From contig NC_064435.1 of assembly GCF_023343835.1 (NCBI RefSeq), forward strand, positions 42,746,103 to 42,810,102: a stretch of DNA of 64,000 nt, written 5' to 3'. Origin of the DNA: Lagopus muta. Lineage: Eukaryota > Chordata > Aves > Galliformes > Phasianidae. The position numbers and the translations under genes were made by a program. The number at the start of each line of letters is the position of its first letter. Positions within the stretch are counted from its first letter, which is position 1. The notes below the pieces were generated by a model. It worked only from the letters and a program-made list of their open reading frames with translations, did no database searches and had not been told where the DNA came from. Positions 45,219 through 58,012 of this stretch are shown one piece after another.

Positions 45219-48200
45219 TACATTAGGCAGCTGCAGCATAGCATACTGAGAAAGCTGACTCTGTGGCACCTCAGCCAAATGAAAGTATAAGCCTACACAA
45301 AACAAAACGTGTGCATGTCGTTCTGCTGTAAGACATTACTGGTGAACACACTGCATAGTACAGATGTGGCTGTGCCAACAACATCAGCTACAGAGCAACG
45401 TTCAGAGGATGGCTTATGGGAAGCTTTGCACAGGCAACTCAGGAATGTATCTGATGTCTCAATGTGGTCATTTGGATGTTATGGGATGAGAAAGGAAACA
45501 GCATTTTAGTACTGAGCGAAAAAGACGATCAGGATGAGTGATTTATTTTCTGTTACATTGTTCTGTGTATGGAGCACTTTCCATACATGCATACCCACAT
45601 ATTCACTTATGTCAGATAAGTTTTTTTACTGTGTTGTTTCAAAGAATTAATTTCTTACAGTAAGAAAAAAAAAATGCATCAACAAAAATTTCCCTGTTTT
45701 ATAGACTGATTGATTTATGCAGACTGACTAATGACAGCAGCATTTATGTGTGTAGTTTTAGTGCTATTAATAATATTTTGTTTAAAATTTCCGCTTACTG
45801 AATGAGACTGACAAAAAATTTTAAAGTAATCCAGCAGCATTACTGTGCACTTTTCTTCCAGAATAAGGAATTGTAAGAAGACCACTATGTTAATGTAGTT
45901 ATGCCAACAAATCTCTCTAGGTAGAGAAGAATTTGGACTTGCTTAGCCCATCTAGCACTGACTGCCTCAAATGTAACTCTTGGCAGATGAACAACAAAGA
46001 AAATGCTGGCAATACTTTTAAAAGAAACCAACTCACAGAGACTGTGTTTGTTTCAAAGTATATTAATTTGTGGAAATTATATTGGTTCATAATAAAACTA
46101 AGATTCAGCTCGGGCCTGGTCTTTCCTCTCATATCAAAAATGTGTGCCATAGGCTGAAGATAAATGGTTCCTTCACTTTCAGATTTCTTTCCTCTTTGGG
46201 AATGCAACTGTCTATACCACAAGCAGATGTCTAGAGGAGATTGCTAGGTAGGAAACTCTCTGTAGCCTGAAATTATGTTTTCAGGGAAGAGAAAATACAA
46301 AACATTAAGCCTTGTGGTTCACTTACTCCTTCAGCCACCAGGATTTCAAAACTAGGCTTCAGCTATTCCTCAGGGCTGCTGTATCTGTATCAGTATCTGC
46401 TAGGGATCAGCAGCAAGGCAATGCCCCCATTATTTGGTCCCATACTTTGGAGAGGAAAGAGAGAAAAGGAAGTGAAGCTAAAGTTCATGTCTCACTTTAG
46501 ATGAGGGTAGAGGATGAACTATTCTGTGATCTTGTGAAGGATGCTGGCTCTGTTTTCTTATTCAGGATCTCAGTTATGACTAACTAAAAATGCTGCTGTC
46601 CTTCCAAACAAAAGCTAAGACCCAGATAATGCTAAAAACTGTCCCAAATACTTCCTTTTTAGATCATATCAATCATACCACAGCAAGATTTGAAGGCCTT
46701 TATATACTAGGAGTTGTGAAGTTCATCCACTCTTATAAGCAATTTAAGAGCAAAGTCATCTGGGCTGGGATATTTACTGCACGTGTTTCAGCTCAGGAGA
46801 AAGTCCAGTGCCAACAGCAGGACTCCTTGTGCATAGGACTCACAGGAGAGGACAGAGCTGGGAAGCTTAGTCACTGAGATGAGGTATATTTTTGTACCTG
46901 GGACTCTTCTGGCACCTGAGGTAACTGCTGTCGTGTACTCATCTGTTGGAGGCTGCTATGAGTTAGCTGAGCTTTTCATCAGCTGGCAAAGAACTGCTGC
47001 TTGAAGTAATTAACTGGTCTTGTCTGAAACGAAGTAGGAAGCCAGGCCTGTGAATCTGAGAAGGCATAAAAGGTGATGAACTGTGGTTGGAAGCAGTAAC
47101 TCCTTCAAATCTACAAGCACAGCCAGAATATACCCAACCACACCTTGAGTGGTAAAGTGTCTGCAGAACACTTTTTTATGTTTACGTGCATCAGTTAGGA
47201 CTATACACTCCCATATGGCCAACTTCAGGTTTGCCACATCAATGCCATGAAACTATACTAAGAGGAGAGTTACAGAGGCCTCAGTTTAGACACTACAGGA
47301 CTGGGAGGGATATAGCACAGCTTTCAGCTTCAGCATTCAAGACTTATGTGTAGACACAGGCTCCCAAGTCTTCTCAGTCTTCCTATTGGACTGCAGTCAA
47401 GCATGTCATCGCGCCTCAGTTCCTCAGTCTCTAAAAGGGGAGCAGTTTTTAATCACCAAATAAGGCTGTGGTGAAGGTAAATTAATTACTGCAAGTAAAG
47501 AGGCTTGCATTCTCTGATGGCAGGTGTTAAACAAAAGTAAAGATTTATTACTCAAAGATGATGATAGGTCCATTTGAACTTTGTTCAGAAGACTGCAGTA
47601 TTTATGGATTAGTAGCTTTGGCAGGGATAGAAATTGGGCTGGTGACCTCAGAGAAGTAAAGTAGGGGAAGATGTGTGTGAAGGCATTCATGCTGGAGCTA
47701 ACATTATTGTAAATCTTGATCCTTTAATAAAGCTGTGACCTTGGAGTTGACAACTAGTATGCCATGGAGCAATATATAGCGACGGAACCAGCATGGTAAA
47801 TCTTAGGCAGTTTTTGCCATTGACATCGACAACATGTAAAAAGAAATCAGGCAGTTGAACATCATGAAACACATTTATTTGAAGCAAAGCATTTTAAATC
47901 AAATTTTAGATGAAATCAATGGTCTTGCCAGTTTTTTATTCCTCATAATGAAAAGTGCTTGTGAAATGAAATCTCAAAGGTGACAACTTGTAGAATTGGT
48001 CATCAAATTTTGCAGTTTTCTGGGGGCAACTGTCACTGAAAGACATTTTAGATCATTTTTTGCACAGCTGTTGTACAACTTTGTATAACTACTTTTTGTA
48101 CAGTAGCTGCTTTGTACAACTATTATTTTGGTAGCTTTCCTCACTGCTGCTGATGCAAGAAGAGTGCACCTCCTACTCAGTGTACAGTGGGCAGCTACAT

Positions 48201-48699
48201 AAAGTTCTGTTGGAGCCATCGGAGACACATAAGCAGAAGAGGAAAGAGAAAACTGTGTTGCTTTTGCCAGGTGTACTACCTACAAGGAATGCCTGCAGCC
48301 ATTGATAGAACTAAGAGGAATTCTTCACCAGTGCTTACTTTATTCCTATATACAAAAAGTTCTCAATGTTTTTGTTTTTATTTTTTTTTGTTTTGTTTTA
48401 GGTGTGCAGGAAACCAGAAGTGCAATCATTTGGATCAATCTATTTCTTCATTTTGCTTCTAGGACAGAAATTTAATTTCTCAGATGTTCCCACAAATAAA
48501 TAGAAAAAATACCAAGTGAATATTACTTCATTTTTTGTTGTTTTTTTTTAAAAGATGGATTTCACTTACAAACCTGGTTAACTCTGAGCCCTGTCTTGCA
48601 TACATTGTAAGTGGAAACTCAGGTGCTTTCTTATGAGGTCAGTAATACTACTCTTGACAGCAGCCACCATGCCTGATACTGCTTTTTTTTTTATTTTAT
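45219..48699. other. Intergenic DNA upstream of RNF138
   Basis: No gene or repeat recognised. A TTGTACAACT-like short motif recurs at about 48068-48122. Confidence 0.6.
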
Positions 48700-48826
48700 T
48701 AGACCTGGGCAGCCTGGTCTAGTATTCAGTGTGGAGCTTGATGGCCCTGCCTGTGGCAGGGGGGTTGGAGATTCATGATCCTTGAGGTCCCTTCCCAACC
48801 TGGGCCATTCTGTGAGCCTATGATTT
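48700..48826 (+). mobile_element. CR1 LINE fragment (3' end)
   Basis: GCCTGTGGCAGGGGGGTTGG, CATGATCCTTGAGGTCCCTT and CATTCTGTGAGCCTATGATT mark a short CR1 3' end. Confidence 0.9.
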
Positions 48827-50357
48827 TTTTGTTCCAATTTGTTTAGTGCTTTGTCACCTGCCTTCAGCGCTATTTTGTCATTATGGATATTCATTAGAGC
48901 AGCATGCTCCTGGAATGGAGCTGCAATCAAATGGGAGAGGATGCTATAAAAGCCAGTTTATTTATATACTGGACTATCAGAGTTCATGACCTTTGTTTTT
49001 TTTTGTAGAGAAACTGATAGTATTTGCTTTTATTGTTACAGGATATGGGAGATTTGAATTAAATTTCAATTTAATTTAAAAGTTTTATATAAAACTAGAA
49101 CTATGCTTAAGAAAAAAAAGTCTGATCAGATTGTCAACACCCCATTAATTGCAAAAGGCTAAATTTTATTGTCCATATTTACCTACAAATCACGTGCTTC
49201 TGCTGTTATTCAGTGCTCCTTATGTGCTATTTACAGGATTCACATGCACATACTTTAAGAATTATCTGTCTGGAACTTCTGCAATAATAACTTCTGCAGT
49301 AATGTTTATGCCCCCCAAAAGAAAAAAAAGGGTATTTAATTGAATATTAAGATACTAATTAATTGTTAATAGATTTCACTTTGATTACTTGAGCTACTGG
49401 GCAACAAAATACTGTTTAACAAAGTTTACTGTTTAACTTTCTACTTCTTAGGAGTAAACACTGCAGCACAGAACAAGATAAGTCATTATGCAACATGAAA
49501 TAAATGAAATAAATGAGAATGTCAAATGCAGAAACATTAACTGATTATGCAAAAACAAGCAATGTTAATACTATTTATTAAAGAGTCCAATTTGTTGATG
49601 CATAGTATATTACTGTGTATATAAATAAATATTAATGAATCAATAAAGTGCTATCATATATGGTTCTGTTTCCATTCTGTGCATGAGTTATAAATTCAAA
49701 TTATGAAGATGGTTCATAACCTCTGCCCTCCACTCAAACACCATTTTCTTGGTGCTTTTCCACATGAAAATATATATAAATATATACACATATTATTTAT
49801 GTGTATATTATATACACATATATTATGTGTATACACAATATTTATGAATGTTGAACATAAATGTAGGGATTATGCTAATCCCAGCTATGAATTTGTATCT
49901 GCCCACATCCCAAGTATTGTTAGTCTATGTATATTTTATGGTTAATATATTCACTTTGACTAGCAAAGAGATTGGACTTGCAAATTCTGCTTTTGTTTTA
50001 TCGGAAATAAAATCTGTTTGTCATTCAAACTATTTGCTTATTCCTTTATCACCCATTTGTTTATCATCCCAATAATAAATTAATAACAAATAACCCATAT
50101 ACCTGTTGAGATCTGATTCTGCACACTCAGTGGGCTTCAACTGTACAAAGAGGATCACAGTAAGACCTTTCAGCTTTTGTAGACATTCAGAATTAAGCCA
50201 CCTATGTGAAGTTATCTTAGCCTAAAAAACAAAACAAATAAAACAACTACAAATAAAACATACACTCAAAAAAAAAACCAACAAAAAAAACCCCAAACAA
50301 ATCTATGAAAGACTCCTGTATGAGGCTGCATGTATAAGCAATTCTCAAATAATAACA
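48827..50357. other. Intergenic AT-rich DNA
   Basis: Contains TATA/CACA alternating sequence at about 49770-49845. No gene recognised. Confidence 0.65.
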
Positions 50358-50739
50358 TGTATGGGAACTGTTTTGAGTCATGGCCTGAAGCACTGATTGA
50401 TCACCTGAGGTAAGGACTGGGTCAGCTTTGGGAGCACAGGTGATTTTTACTAGACCTGTATCTAGTACTAGTGCTATTTTACTAGACCAGGTGATTCACC
50501 TGTGTGACTTACAAGGGGTGGAGGAAGGCTAGACCCCATTTAAGGGCTGACTGCCACCAGGGAAGGCTGCCTTTCTAGAGATCCCTCCTTTTTGGAGTTT
50601 TCCACTGTGAGTCTAGCTCTTTGGATATGGGTGAGCATTTCATTTTTGATTGTCTCTTTTCCACCATAATAATATTTTCACCTATGAAGTAATATCCTAG
50701 CCATTCTACTTTTCCAACTGTACATTTGTTGACTGTGCA
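50358..50739 (+). mobile_element. Solo LTR of the ERV-L-like family, with 5-bp target duplication
   Basis: Begins TGTATGGGAACTG like the provirus LTRs and keeps recognisable blocks (CCTGA, GATCACCTGAGG, GGAGCACAG, GTGATTCACCTGTG, GGGGTGGAG, ATTTAAGGGCTG, GAGATCCCTCCTT). It ends TGTGCA. It is flanked on both sides by TAACA (50353-50357 and 50740-50744), a perfect target duplication that fixes both borders. It is more diverged than the provirus LTRs and has a partly duplicated middle (two CTAGACC-like and ACTAGTA stretches). Confidence 0.92.
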
Positions 50740-50837
50740 TAACACAAAAACCCAAATTAGAATACGCAGCAAAGGCGGCACATGAATCTGAGTTATTTCA
50801 GTGTAAAGAAATAGCACACGCATGACTTAAAAGCAGA

Positions 50838-50896
50838 CAATTGTAGGGCTTAGAAGAGACCTCTAGATATCACAGAATCACAGAATCACAGAATTT
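50838..50896 (-). mobile_element. Short CR1 3' tail
   Basis: TTGTAGGGCTTAGAAGAGAC is the CR1 terminal segment in reverse, accompanied by the octamer run CACAGAATCACAGAATCACA. Only about 60 bp. Confidence 0.75.
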
Positions 50897-50930
50897 GTCT
50901 GTGAATACTCAATGTATTTATGCACCTTAC

Positions 50931-51012
50931 CATATCCTTTCTAGTCTGTAGTAAGTGAGACAATGATCCAACAGGTCATCCTCATCTGCACTGGCAAAAA
51001 TGACAGGAATAT
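50931..51012 (-). pseudogene. RNF125: Relic of an RNF125 exon (fourth coding exon by homology)
   Basis: On the minus strand a TTATTACCAG acceptor and an ATG|GTAAGG donor frame 82 bases. One frame encodes DEDDLLDHCLTYYRLER, closely resembling the second-finger exon of RNF125 (an ED-x-LLDHC motif followed by xxHxxxER). The preceding cysteines of that finger can be read only in another frame (C-x-F-C-Q), which then hits TGA. Relative to the expected exon, bases appear lost both between the two blocks and before the donor. RNF125 is the expected upstream neighbour of RNF138 in the same orientation. No other RNF125 exon was found, so this is most likely a decayed gene, but an assembly or sequencing error cannot be excluded. 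Confidence 0.6.
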
Positions 51013-52414
51013 CTGGTAATAAGAGATACAAGATTGTTAGTAGCTGCAGATGTAACTGATAGGTCTTTAATAGTACAAGTAATTTGAAAAAGTATTCTGG
51101 CTTCTTTGGCCAGATACGATAAACTTCTTTTATATAGCCAAAACATAGCATAAGTGTTTAACATGCATATAGATGTGACATATGCTGTGCTAGCAAAAGG
51201 TCAGCCTTGCTTATGTATGCCAGCAAGTCAGCATATATTTAGATTATTATTATAATATTATTATTTAGACTATATTTAGATTATTGTCCTGTTCATTCTG
51301 AAAATAATACTTTTGAGGATTTTTTTTTTTAAACAATCATACTTTTCCCCCAAGAAAGATAGCAAAAAGCTGCTAACTTAACAAAATACTATTTTTTCTA
51401 CAAAGAGGCCACATGGAGCTAAGTTCTATCGAAAAATGTAATTACTGCCAAAAATAGCTCCATTTTAAGTACTACTTGAGCATTATGATTTTAAAATATT
51501 AGTACTAGATTGATATTGAAATCTACAAAACACTAACAAGTTTTAATTAAAAAATAAAAATCAGATAATTATTCAACCAGTTTAGCTTTACTATGTTGGG
51601 TTAACAAACACACTTTGCAATGTCATAATCTTGGTACAGAATTTCTAAGCTTCTATACAGGTCCATATTTTCCTATTATTGTTTACAAGTTCTCACATGA
51701 ACTCTCATTTCACTCAGACATAGCTAAGAAATGAGAAGTAGTAGCTTGTTATGTTTTATACCTATGACTCATTCACACATTGTCTGGACCATTGGTTAAA
51801 AGCCTTATATCAACATTACAGCTGTAACTAGGGAAGAATATGTGCTTCCTTCTACTACTGGCACAATTCCTCAATCATTACTCAAATATACTATCCAACA
51901 GGAGCATTGAGCTTATGAAATCAAAGGGAATGAAATAATTATTATTTTGTAGTGAATTTGTTTGTTCCTTACATTGGCCCTTAATATTGCAGAATGAAAT
52001 TTTGGAGGTTGTAAGGATACATTTCTCGTTTGAGGAGTAGATCCTCCAAGCTCACATCTTCCCCTGTTTTTAATGGTGAAAATCTAGATGACTGTTAAAA
52101 ACAAGTTTCCCAATTAGGCAGTCCACTTCTGACCTCAGTGAAGTCAGCAGCAAAACATTTCACAGATTCATTGAAGATAAGATTTGGGTTTTGTGTTGCT
52201 GCTGCAAGCTATCCCATTTCCTGTAACCTGTGCATGACAGATCTTGTGAAGCACAGTCATGAGTGCTGTGGTTTAACCCAGCAGCAGTTCAGCACCACAC
52301 AGTTGTTTGTTTGCTCCACTGTGTTCCCAGGGAGATGGGGAGAGAATTGAAAATAGAGCTATTTACTAAGATAGAGAAAGGGAAAAGGATAATTGCTGAC
52401 AAATATCTATCTAT

Positions 52415-52467
<53 letters not shown>

Positions 52468-55400
52468 TGTATATAACAAGTAATGCACAAGAAATTGCTC
52501 ACCAATCCCTGATGAACGCCAGTTAGTCCTCTGAGCAGCAGAAGAGAGATAATAAACATTAAGTATAATATATTAATGTTATTCTATAGTCATATTTTAA
52601 ACATTGATTAACAGACTTGTTGAATCTTGGTAAAGAAATTTCAAATAATACTGACCCATGTGTCTGTACTGTCACTCCAATACAGACAATCATCCTGACT
52701 GCAGATGCAGCAGAATGAAACACGCTCGTGTCTCAGTCACTTAATTGCAATTTCCTCACCCCATGTGGAAATTGCAAATGAAATTAGTTTTATGGCAACA
52801 CAGCAATCTGTGCATTGATGTGATTGAGGCACAACAGGAGCATTTGCCAAGAGCGATCTGCCAAATATCAGGAACAATATACAAAGATACATTCTGTGAA
52901 ACATGATTTTTAAAATATTGAAATTGAAGTCAATATTTAACTACTGTTAATATCAAGGTGTTTACGCAATTCACTGTTATTTTTAAGCAAATCTTACCCC
53001 CTACAAAATCCATGGCAAGAACAAAAAACAAACAAATTAAAAAAAAAAAAAAGGAAAGAATCAACAGTGTTAACAACAAAAAAATTTTGCTGCTTTTATG
53101 CTCTCTGTAGTTCACAACTCAGCAAACAGCAGCTTTCAGTAGTTCCAGTAGTTCACACATTTGCTGGTGGTTTACATTTCATGGTATTTTCACACTGCTG
53201 ACAGACTAGCAAGATTGGAGAGTATTGCTTTGCAGCTAGCCAGACAAACAAAATGATAAAATACGGATGTGAATACAGAGGAAAAATAAGGAGTCAGCAC
53301 ATAAGCTCATAAGCAGCACAAAAAAAAATAACGTGTATAAAAGTATGGGGAAGTGAGAGGACTGAAAAGTTCATTAAACAGAAAGACACAAATATGTATT
53401 CAAAGATATGGGAGGAAATACTTGGCTTTAAATACATGTTCAAGTAAATATATATGAATTAAATCTTAATTAACTGTTTTCCTATTGATGTATGCCCTGT
53501 CCTCCACCACAATGTCTTCTTTACCATTTGCTCTGTACCTTGTTTTGATGAATGTACGCGTTCCAGTTTGAACAGCTGCATTTTAAACATTTGCATGAGT
53601 AAGTGAAGTTTCAAAGGCTTTATATAAACTTACCAAATAGTGGGAATAAAAAAAATTACTCAATTTTATATATTTATGAAGTTTAATAAGTCTGGGTGTA
53701 GCCAAGAAGCTTACAATTGGGCCATTTGCTATTTCTCCAGCCAAGCCAATGTACAGTCATGAAGATTCCTTTGCATGGGCTTAGACTCGAGCTTAATTTT
53801 TGCAGTGGCACCAGCAGGATATTTTGGAGCAGTTTTAGATTTGGAACTTGATAAGTCTAGCAAGAATCAGAAATGTAAGTCTTCTACCCATGCTCCACAT
53901 TCTGTGCAATTTTCATGTATCTTTGTCATTTTCTTGGCAACATCAACAGCTGGGATTCCTTCAGAAAGGCAACAAGCTTGGCAGTAAGATCAAGACCACG
54001 TATTGTTCTTTCAACTTGCAGAAATACAGGAGGGACAGAATCTCTATGTAGAAAGAAACAAAACCACGTTAATTTCCTGCCCAGTCAGGACAGGAAACAG
54101 AAGGGTCTCAGCTACAGACGCAGCTTAAGGTTAACAAGGCAAGGATGTATACTGACTGCCAGTTGCCCAACTGGTGGGGCTGAAGAAGCTGCTATGCCAG
54201 ACTGCATAGAGCCAGCAGTGAGCATGTTACTCAGCCAGGATGAGTGTGGGGATGACAGGCACAGACAAACTGGGTGGTGGCAAAAGTCCTTACACCTCTG
54301 ATAAACCTGCATGTGTGCCCCTCTGCTATATATTACTATCCTGAAGGAAACATGGCAGGAGCAAAACTTGTTTGCAAGTCCAGCCACACAAAACTTCATA
54401 TAAGTAAGCTGTTGGAATTGCACTGAAATAGGTAACAAGTGGGAACATCTGTTTAGGCACTTCTGCTTAGCAATTTAAATGCAGTATCTTACAGAAGAGA
54501 GACACTTAATCCACATAAATCACTGTGGTCATTTGCCAGTCACTCCACCACCACCAGTTGTTACGTTGAGTCAATTTTGGATGCTGCAGTTCTCACCCTT
54601 CTTTGCTACACCTCATGGAAAGCCACCCACCTTTTCTGTCTCCTCTTCCCAACCTGCAGAGCAGCAAAGGAATCAAGTACTTCTCTTTCTTTGATGTTTT
54701 AGTGCAAATCCACCTGCATTGCCAGAAAAATATTTCAGCTTTAACCTTTAGCAAAGGTGAATGTTTTAACCTTTGCACCAGAGCTGCTAAGTCAAAGGTC
54801 TGCATTCCCCCATTACTGTGCAGACAGTAACTCCAGCAGAGGACTGGAGTTGGAAGCAAAACCTTCTTTCCACTATGAAACAGCTTGCCAAAGCTTTTCT
54901 GCCAATTTCCAACATGCCAAACAGCCTGTGATCCATTACAATAGGGTTCTAGGTGTGATATCTTCTTTGGAAGCCTTCTTTGGATAGCCCCATTGAACTC
55001 TGTAAAAGACAACTAAATCCCCAGTCAGACAGGTGGTGTATTTTTGCAGGAGCACAAATTATTGCACAAAGTGCAAGGAGAGTACAGCCAAGACCCAACA
55101 TGCTCTCTGTCCAAGGATAAACTCTGAATTGTTACACGATTTGCCTGCAGGCAGGTTTTAACTTGGATTAGTTCTGTACTTTAGATAGGGTTGAAAAAGT
55201 TTCTTTGTGTTCTCTAAGTACTCTATAGAAAGACTACACTTGCTGTGTGAGAGCTTTCCCCTTTTAATGTCTCAAAACATACAGACCATCCTTGGCAGTT
55301 TGTTAGCCCTCCCCCTAAACTGTGAGTAGCAAGAAAATAAAGGTAATGTAAAAGATGTAAGGGAAGATAAAGAACACTTACACCTGAGTGCTGTCACTGA

Positions 55401-57351
55401 CCGTTGTTATTAGTCAGTGATTTGTTCTACTGACTGTAAAAACAATTAGGATGAACTTCAATTTCAACAATAGAAGATAAACCACCCAGTTTATTTCTAT
55501 GCTTTATTTGTTCCAGTGAAAACCTAGAGGTAAAAAAAAAAACAAACCAACAAACATCACATAGAGGCCTTAATGCAGCTGTCAAAGCAACCTGCCAAAG
55601 AAACTGTTGGGTTATATTTGCCTGTGATGAGTAGAAATAAGAATACATTCCTTTTAAGTGTCCTCAATTACGTGAGCGCCTGAAGAACAGAAGTAGCATT
55701 GCCAACTATTTCTACAAGGACTGGCAATGTCATGATACATTTGATGATGCACGTAGTTGAGCTGGAATCTATCTAGGTTTTTCTCGTTTGACTGAAGGTT
55801 ACACCTACTCTGTTAGGTACAGTTAGGGTGTGTTTCAATATCTTTGGGGCAGTGTATTATTTATTATGAAAAGATATTTTTCTTTAATACTGGGAAAATT
55901 TGAATGTAGTATTACTAAGAATGACCAATAACTGTGTGTGTCTCAGTATATACTTTTCAGAATCCAATGCATATTTTGTTACTTAAATGCTTTTACTGAA
56001 GCAAAATTGGGTATGACCCACTTTTGAGTGGGTTTTGAGTAAGAAAGCGAGAAGGAAATACAGTAGATTTGGTAACCCCAAGATGAAAGCATCTGCATGT
56101 TCTGTATCTCTCAGTTTGTATCTGGCCTGCAGTAAAACTTGTAATCTCCTGTCAAGTGATCTGCATGGAAATTTCCATCACAGATTTGCTTCTGGAGGCA
56201 GATGTCACCCTTTTTTGAGCCCAAACTCCATAGTGATGATTATCTCTGCTGAACTTTTAAATATAAACAGTTTTGACAGTCATGTTATTAACATGCCAAA
56301 TCAAATTTGTAATAACAACAGAAGGATAGCAATATTTCCTGTGCACTTTTTACTCATAAGTTACCTGCTGATGAATAATAAAAGCAAATGTAAGAACATC
56401 TTAGAATATCTTAGGTAAAACAAAAAATAATTTTAAATAAAGCTAAACAACAGTATCCATTTTTACAGAAACTGCAACAAAATATGTTCCAGCATATGTG
56501 AAATCTTGTCAGATGGAATCAAGTCAATCAATTTTTTTTTTTGTAAGTTACTGCTTATCTTTAGCACCAAATGCAACATGAGGAAAATTGTAATACCAAG
56601 GTTGAATTCTTATCTTGTCTATTGTTGTGTTACTTTTGGTGCCACTTGGTTAAGATTTAGATTTCAGTTACATACAAATTTAATTTGTATCACTACATTA
56701 ATAATATAATGCCATAAAGTATCATTAACCACTGAAAGATAATGAAACAAAAGCTATGAAAGAAAAATCAATCAGGGGTCAAAACTGTAGTTTTTCCAGT
56801 ATGTCACAAATTTACAGTTTGATGTAATATAAATATGAATAATGTATGGAAAGCATTTAGTCATCAGTGCTAAAAGCAAAATATATTTTTTTTAAAAAGC
56901 AAATAATCCCTTAAGTGCCTGTCAATGCTATGTGAAAGTAAAACTGGCATTATAATCACTGATATATGAAGAAGTGCCATGAAGACAGTGGTAATTGGAG
57001 CATTGGAGTTTTCAGGAGTTACTAGCAACAATTTTTCAGCACAAAATAGGTACCACACACACAGACCTGAGCGTGGTGGGTAGAGGTAGAACATTTGCTA
57101 GGCTGGAAGCTTGTGATTGCCTGAAGAAAAGTGGTCACAACTGATTACGTCAAACAAAGGCAGACAGAGCACAGGCTCAGCCACACTCTTTCATACACAT
57201 ATGTGATTATATATGAGTAAGCATTACTTATGTGTTTGTATTTACTGGGTGTAGCAATTGGACAGATTAGTATCATGGGAAAGGTACTATACCAGAGGTC
57301 TAATGATGGAAGGGCACAATAGAAAGGTGCTATAAAGGGAGGGAAGGTGAT
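51013..57351. other. AT-rich DNA upstream of the RNF125 relic
   Basis: Contains an (AT)24 microsatellite (52417-52464) and short A-runs. Exons encoding the RING or C2HC parts of RNF125 were looked for by eye and not found. No other gene recognised. Confidence 0.6.
52417..52464 (+). repeat. (AT)24 microsatellite
   Basis: 48 bases of uninterrupted AT repeat preceded by CTATCTATC. Confidence 0.97.
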
Positions 57352-57593
57352 TGTTCACACACATCAGAAGATTACAGGTTCACACAGAAAGACTCCACCA
57401 AGGAGATCTCCAGGAAGAGATCCTTCCCCAGTGGCAGTCAGCCCTTAAATGAGGTCTAAGAGAAATGCAGCCAGGCTCCACCCCTTCTGGTTGCACAGGT
57501 GAATTGCCTTCACCTGTGCTCCTGGGACTAACCTGGTCATTTCCTCAGGTGCTCTATCAGTGCTTCAGGCTGTGATTCAACAGTTACCTTACA
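57352..57593 (-). mobile_element. Solo LTR of the ERV-L-like family, reverse orientation
   Basis: Read on the minus strand it begins TGTAAGGTAACTG and keeps the family blocks CACAGCCTGAAGCACTGAT, GGAGCACAGGTGAAGGCAAT, TCACCTGTG, AGAAGGGGTGGAGCCTGGCT, ATTTAAGGGCTG and GGGGAAGGATCTC. The far end, TGTGTGAACA, gives a 242-bp element, shorter than the provirus LTR because the last part is diverged or deleted. Flanks GTGAT (57347-57351) and GTGAG (57594-57598) are compatible with a 5-bp duplication with one mismatch; that border is less certain. Confidence 0.82.
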
Positions 57594-57963
57594 GTGAGAT
57601 ACACATAGGCACATATGTAGATAAATTCTCTACATCTGCCTGATTTGTTTTCTATTAAAAAAAAAAGAAAAGAAAAAAAAAAGGTCAAGAAACATTATGG
57701 TCTTAACAAAAATTAGGATGTATATCAGAAGATTCAATTACATGGTAATTGTTCCACAGTATCTTAGATATTAAAAAATGCTGTTTTATTAAAAGCTCTT
57801 TCTGGAAAAGGAAGGAATGCCAATAATTAAAAGTAGATAGCAATCATAAACATGACAATAAAAAACACCCAAACAAAGCCAAAGAAAATTCAAGTCTAGT
57901 AAAACTAGAGACAATAGAAGGAAACCTAAAGTGTAAACACAATAAACTTCTTTATTGTTAGAG

Positions 57964-58012
57964 TGAAGAAGCACTGGAAAAAGCTGCGCAGAGAGGTGAT
58001 GGCGACTCCTGT
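57964..58012 (+). mobile_element. Tiny CR1 remnant
   Basis: GAAGCACTGGAAAAAGCTGC followed by GCAGAGAGGTGATGGCGACT matches the conserved CR1 segment only; no tail. Confidence 0.6.

Noticed and set aside
47010-47237. 75-codon minus-strand open frame with a cysteine/histidine-containing stretch
   Set aside because: No zinc-finger spacing and no recognisable family; not supported by splice sites or context.
49629-49668. Weak similarity, in reverse, to the C-terminal RNF125 region (TATGAT ... TTTATTGATT)
   Set aside because: Only about 16 bases agree, with gaps, in AT-rich sequence. Flanking sequence does not encode the expected zinc finger, so chance is more likely.
49765-49850. Alternating TATA/CACA stretch as a possible origin or hairpin element
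   Set aside because: It is a simple degenerate dinucleotide repeat, common in AT-rich vertebrate DNA.
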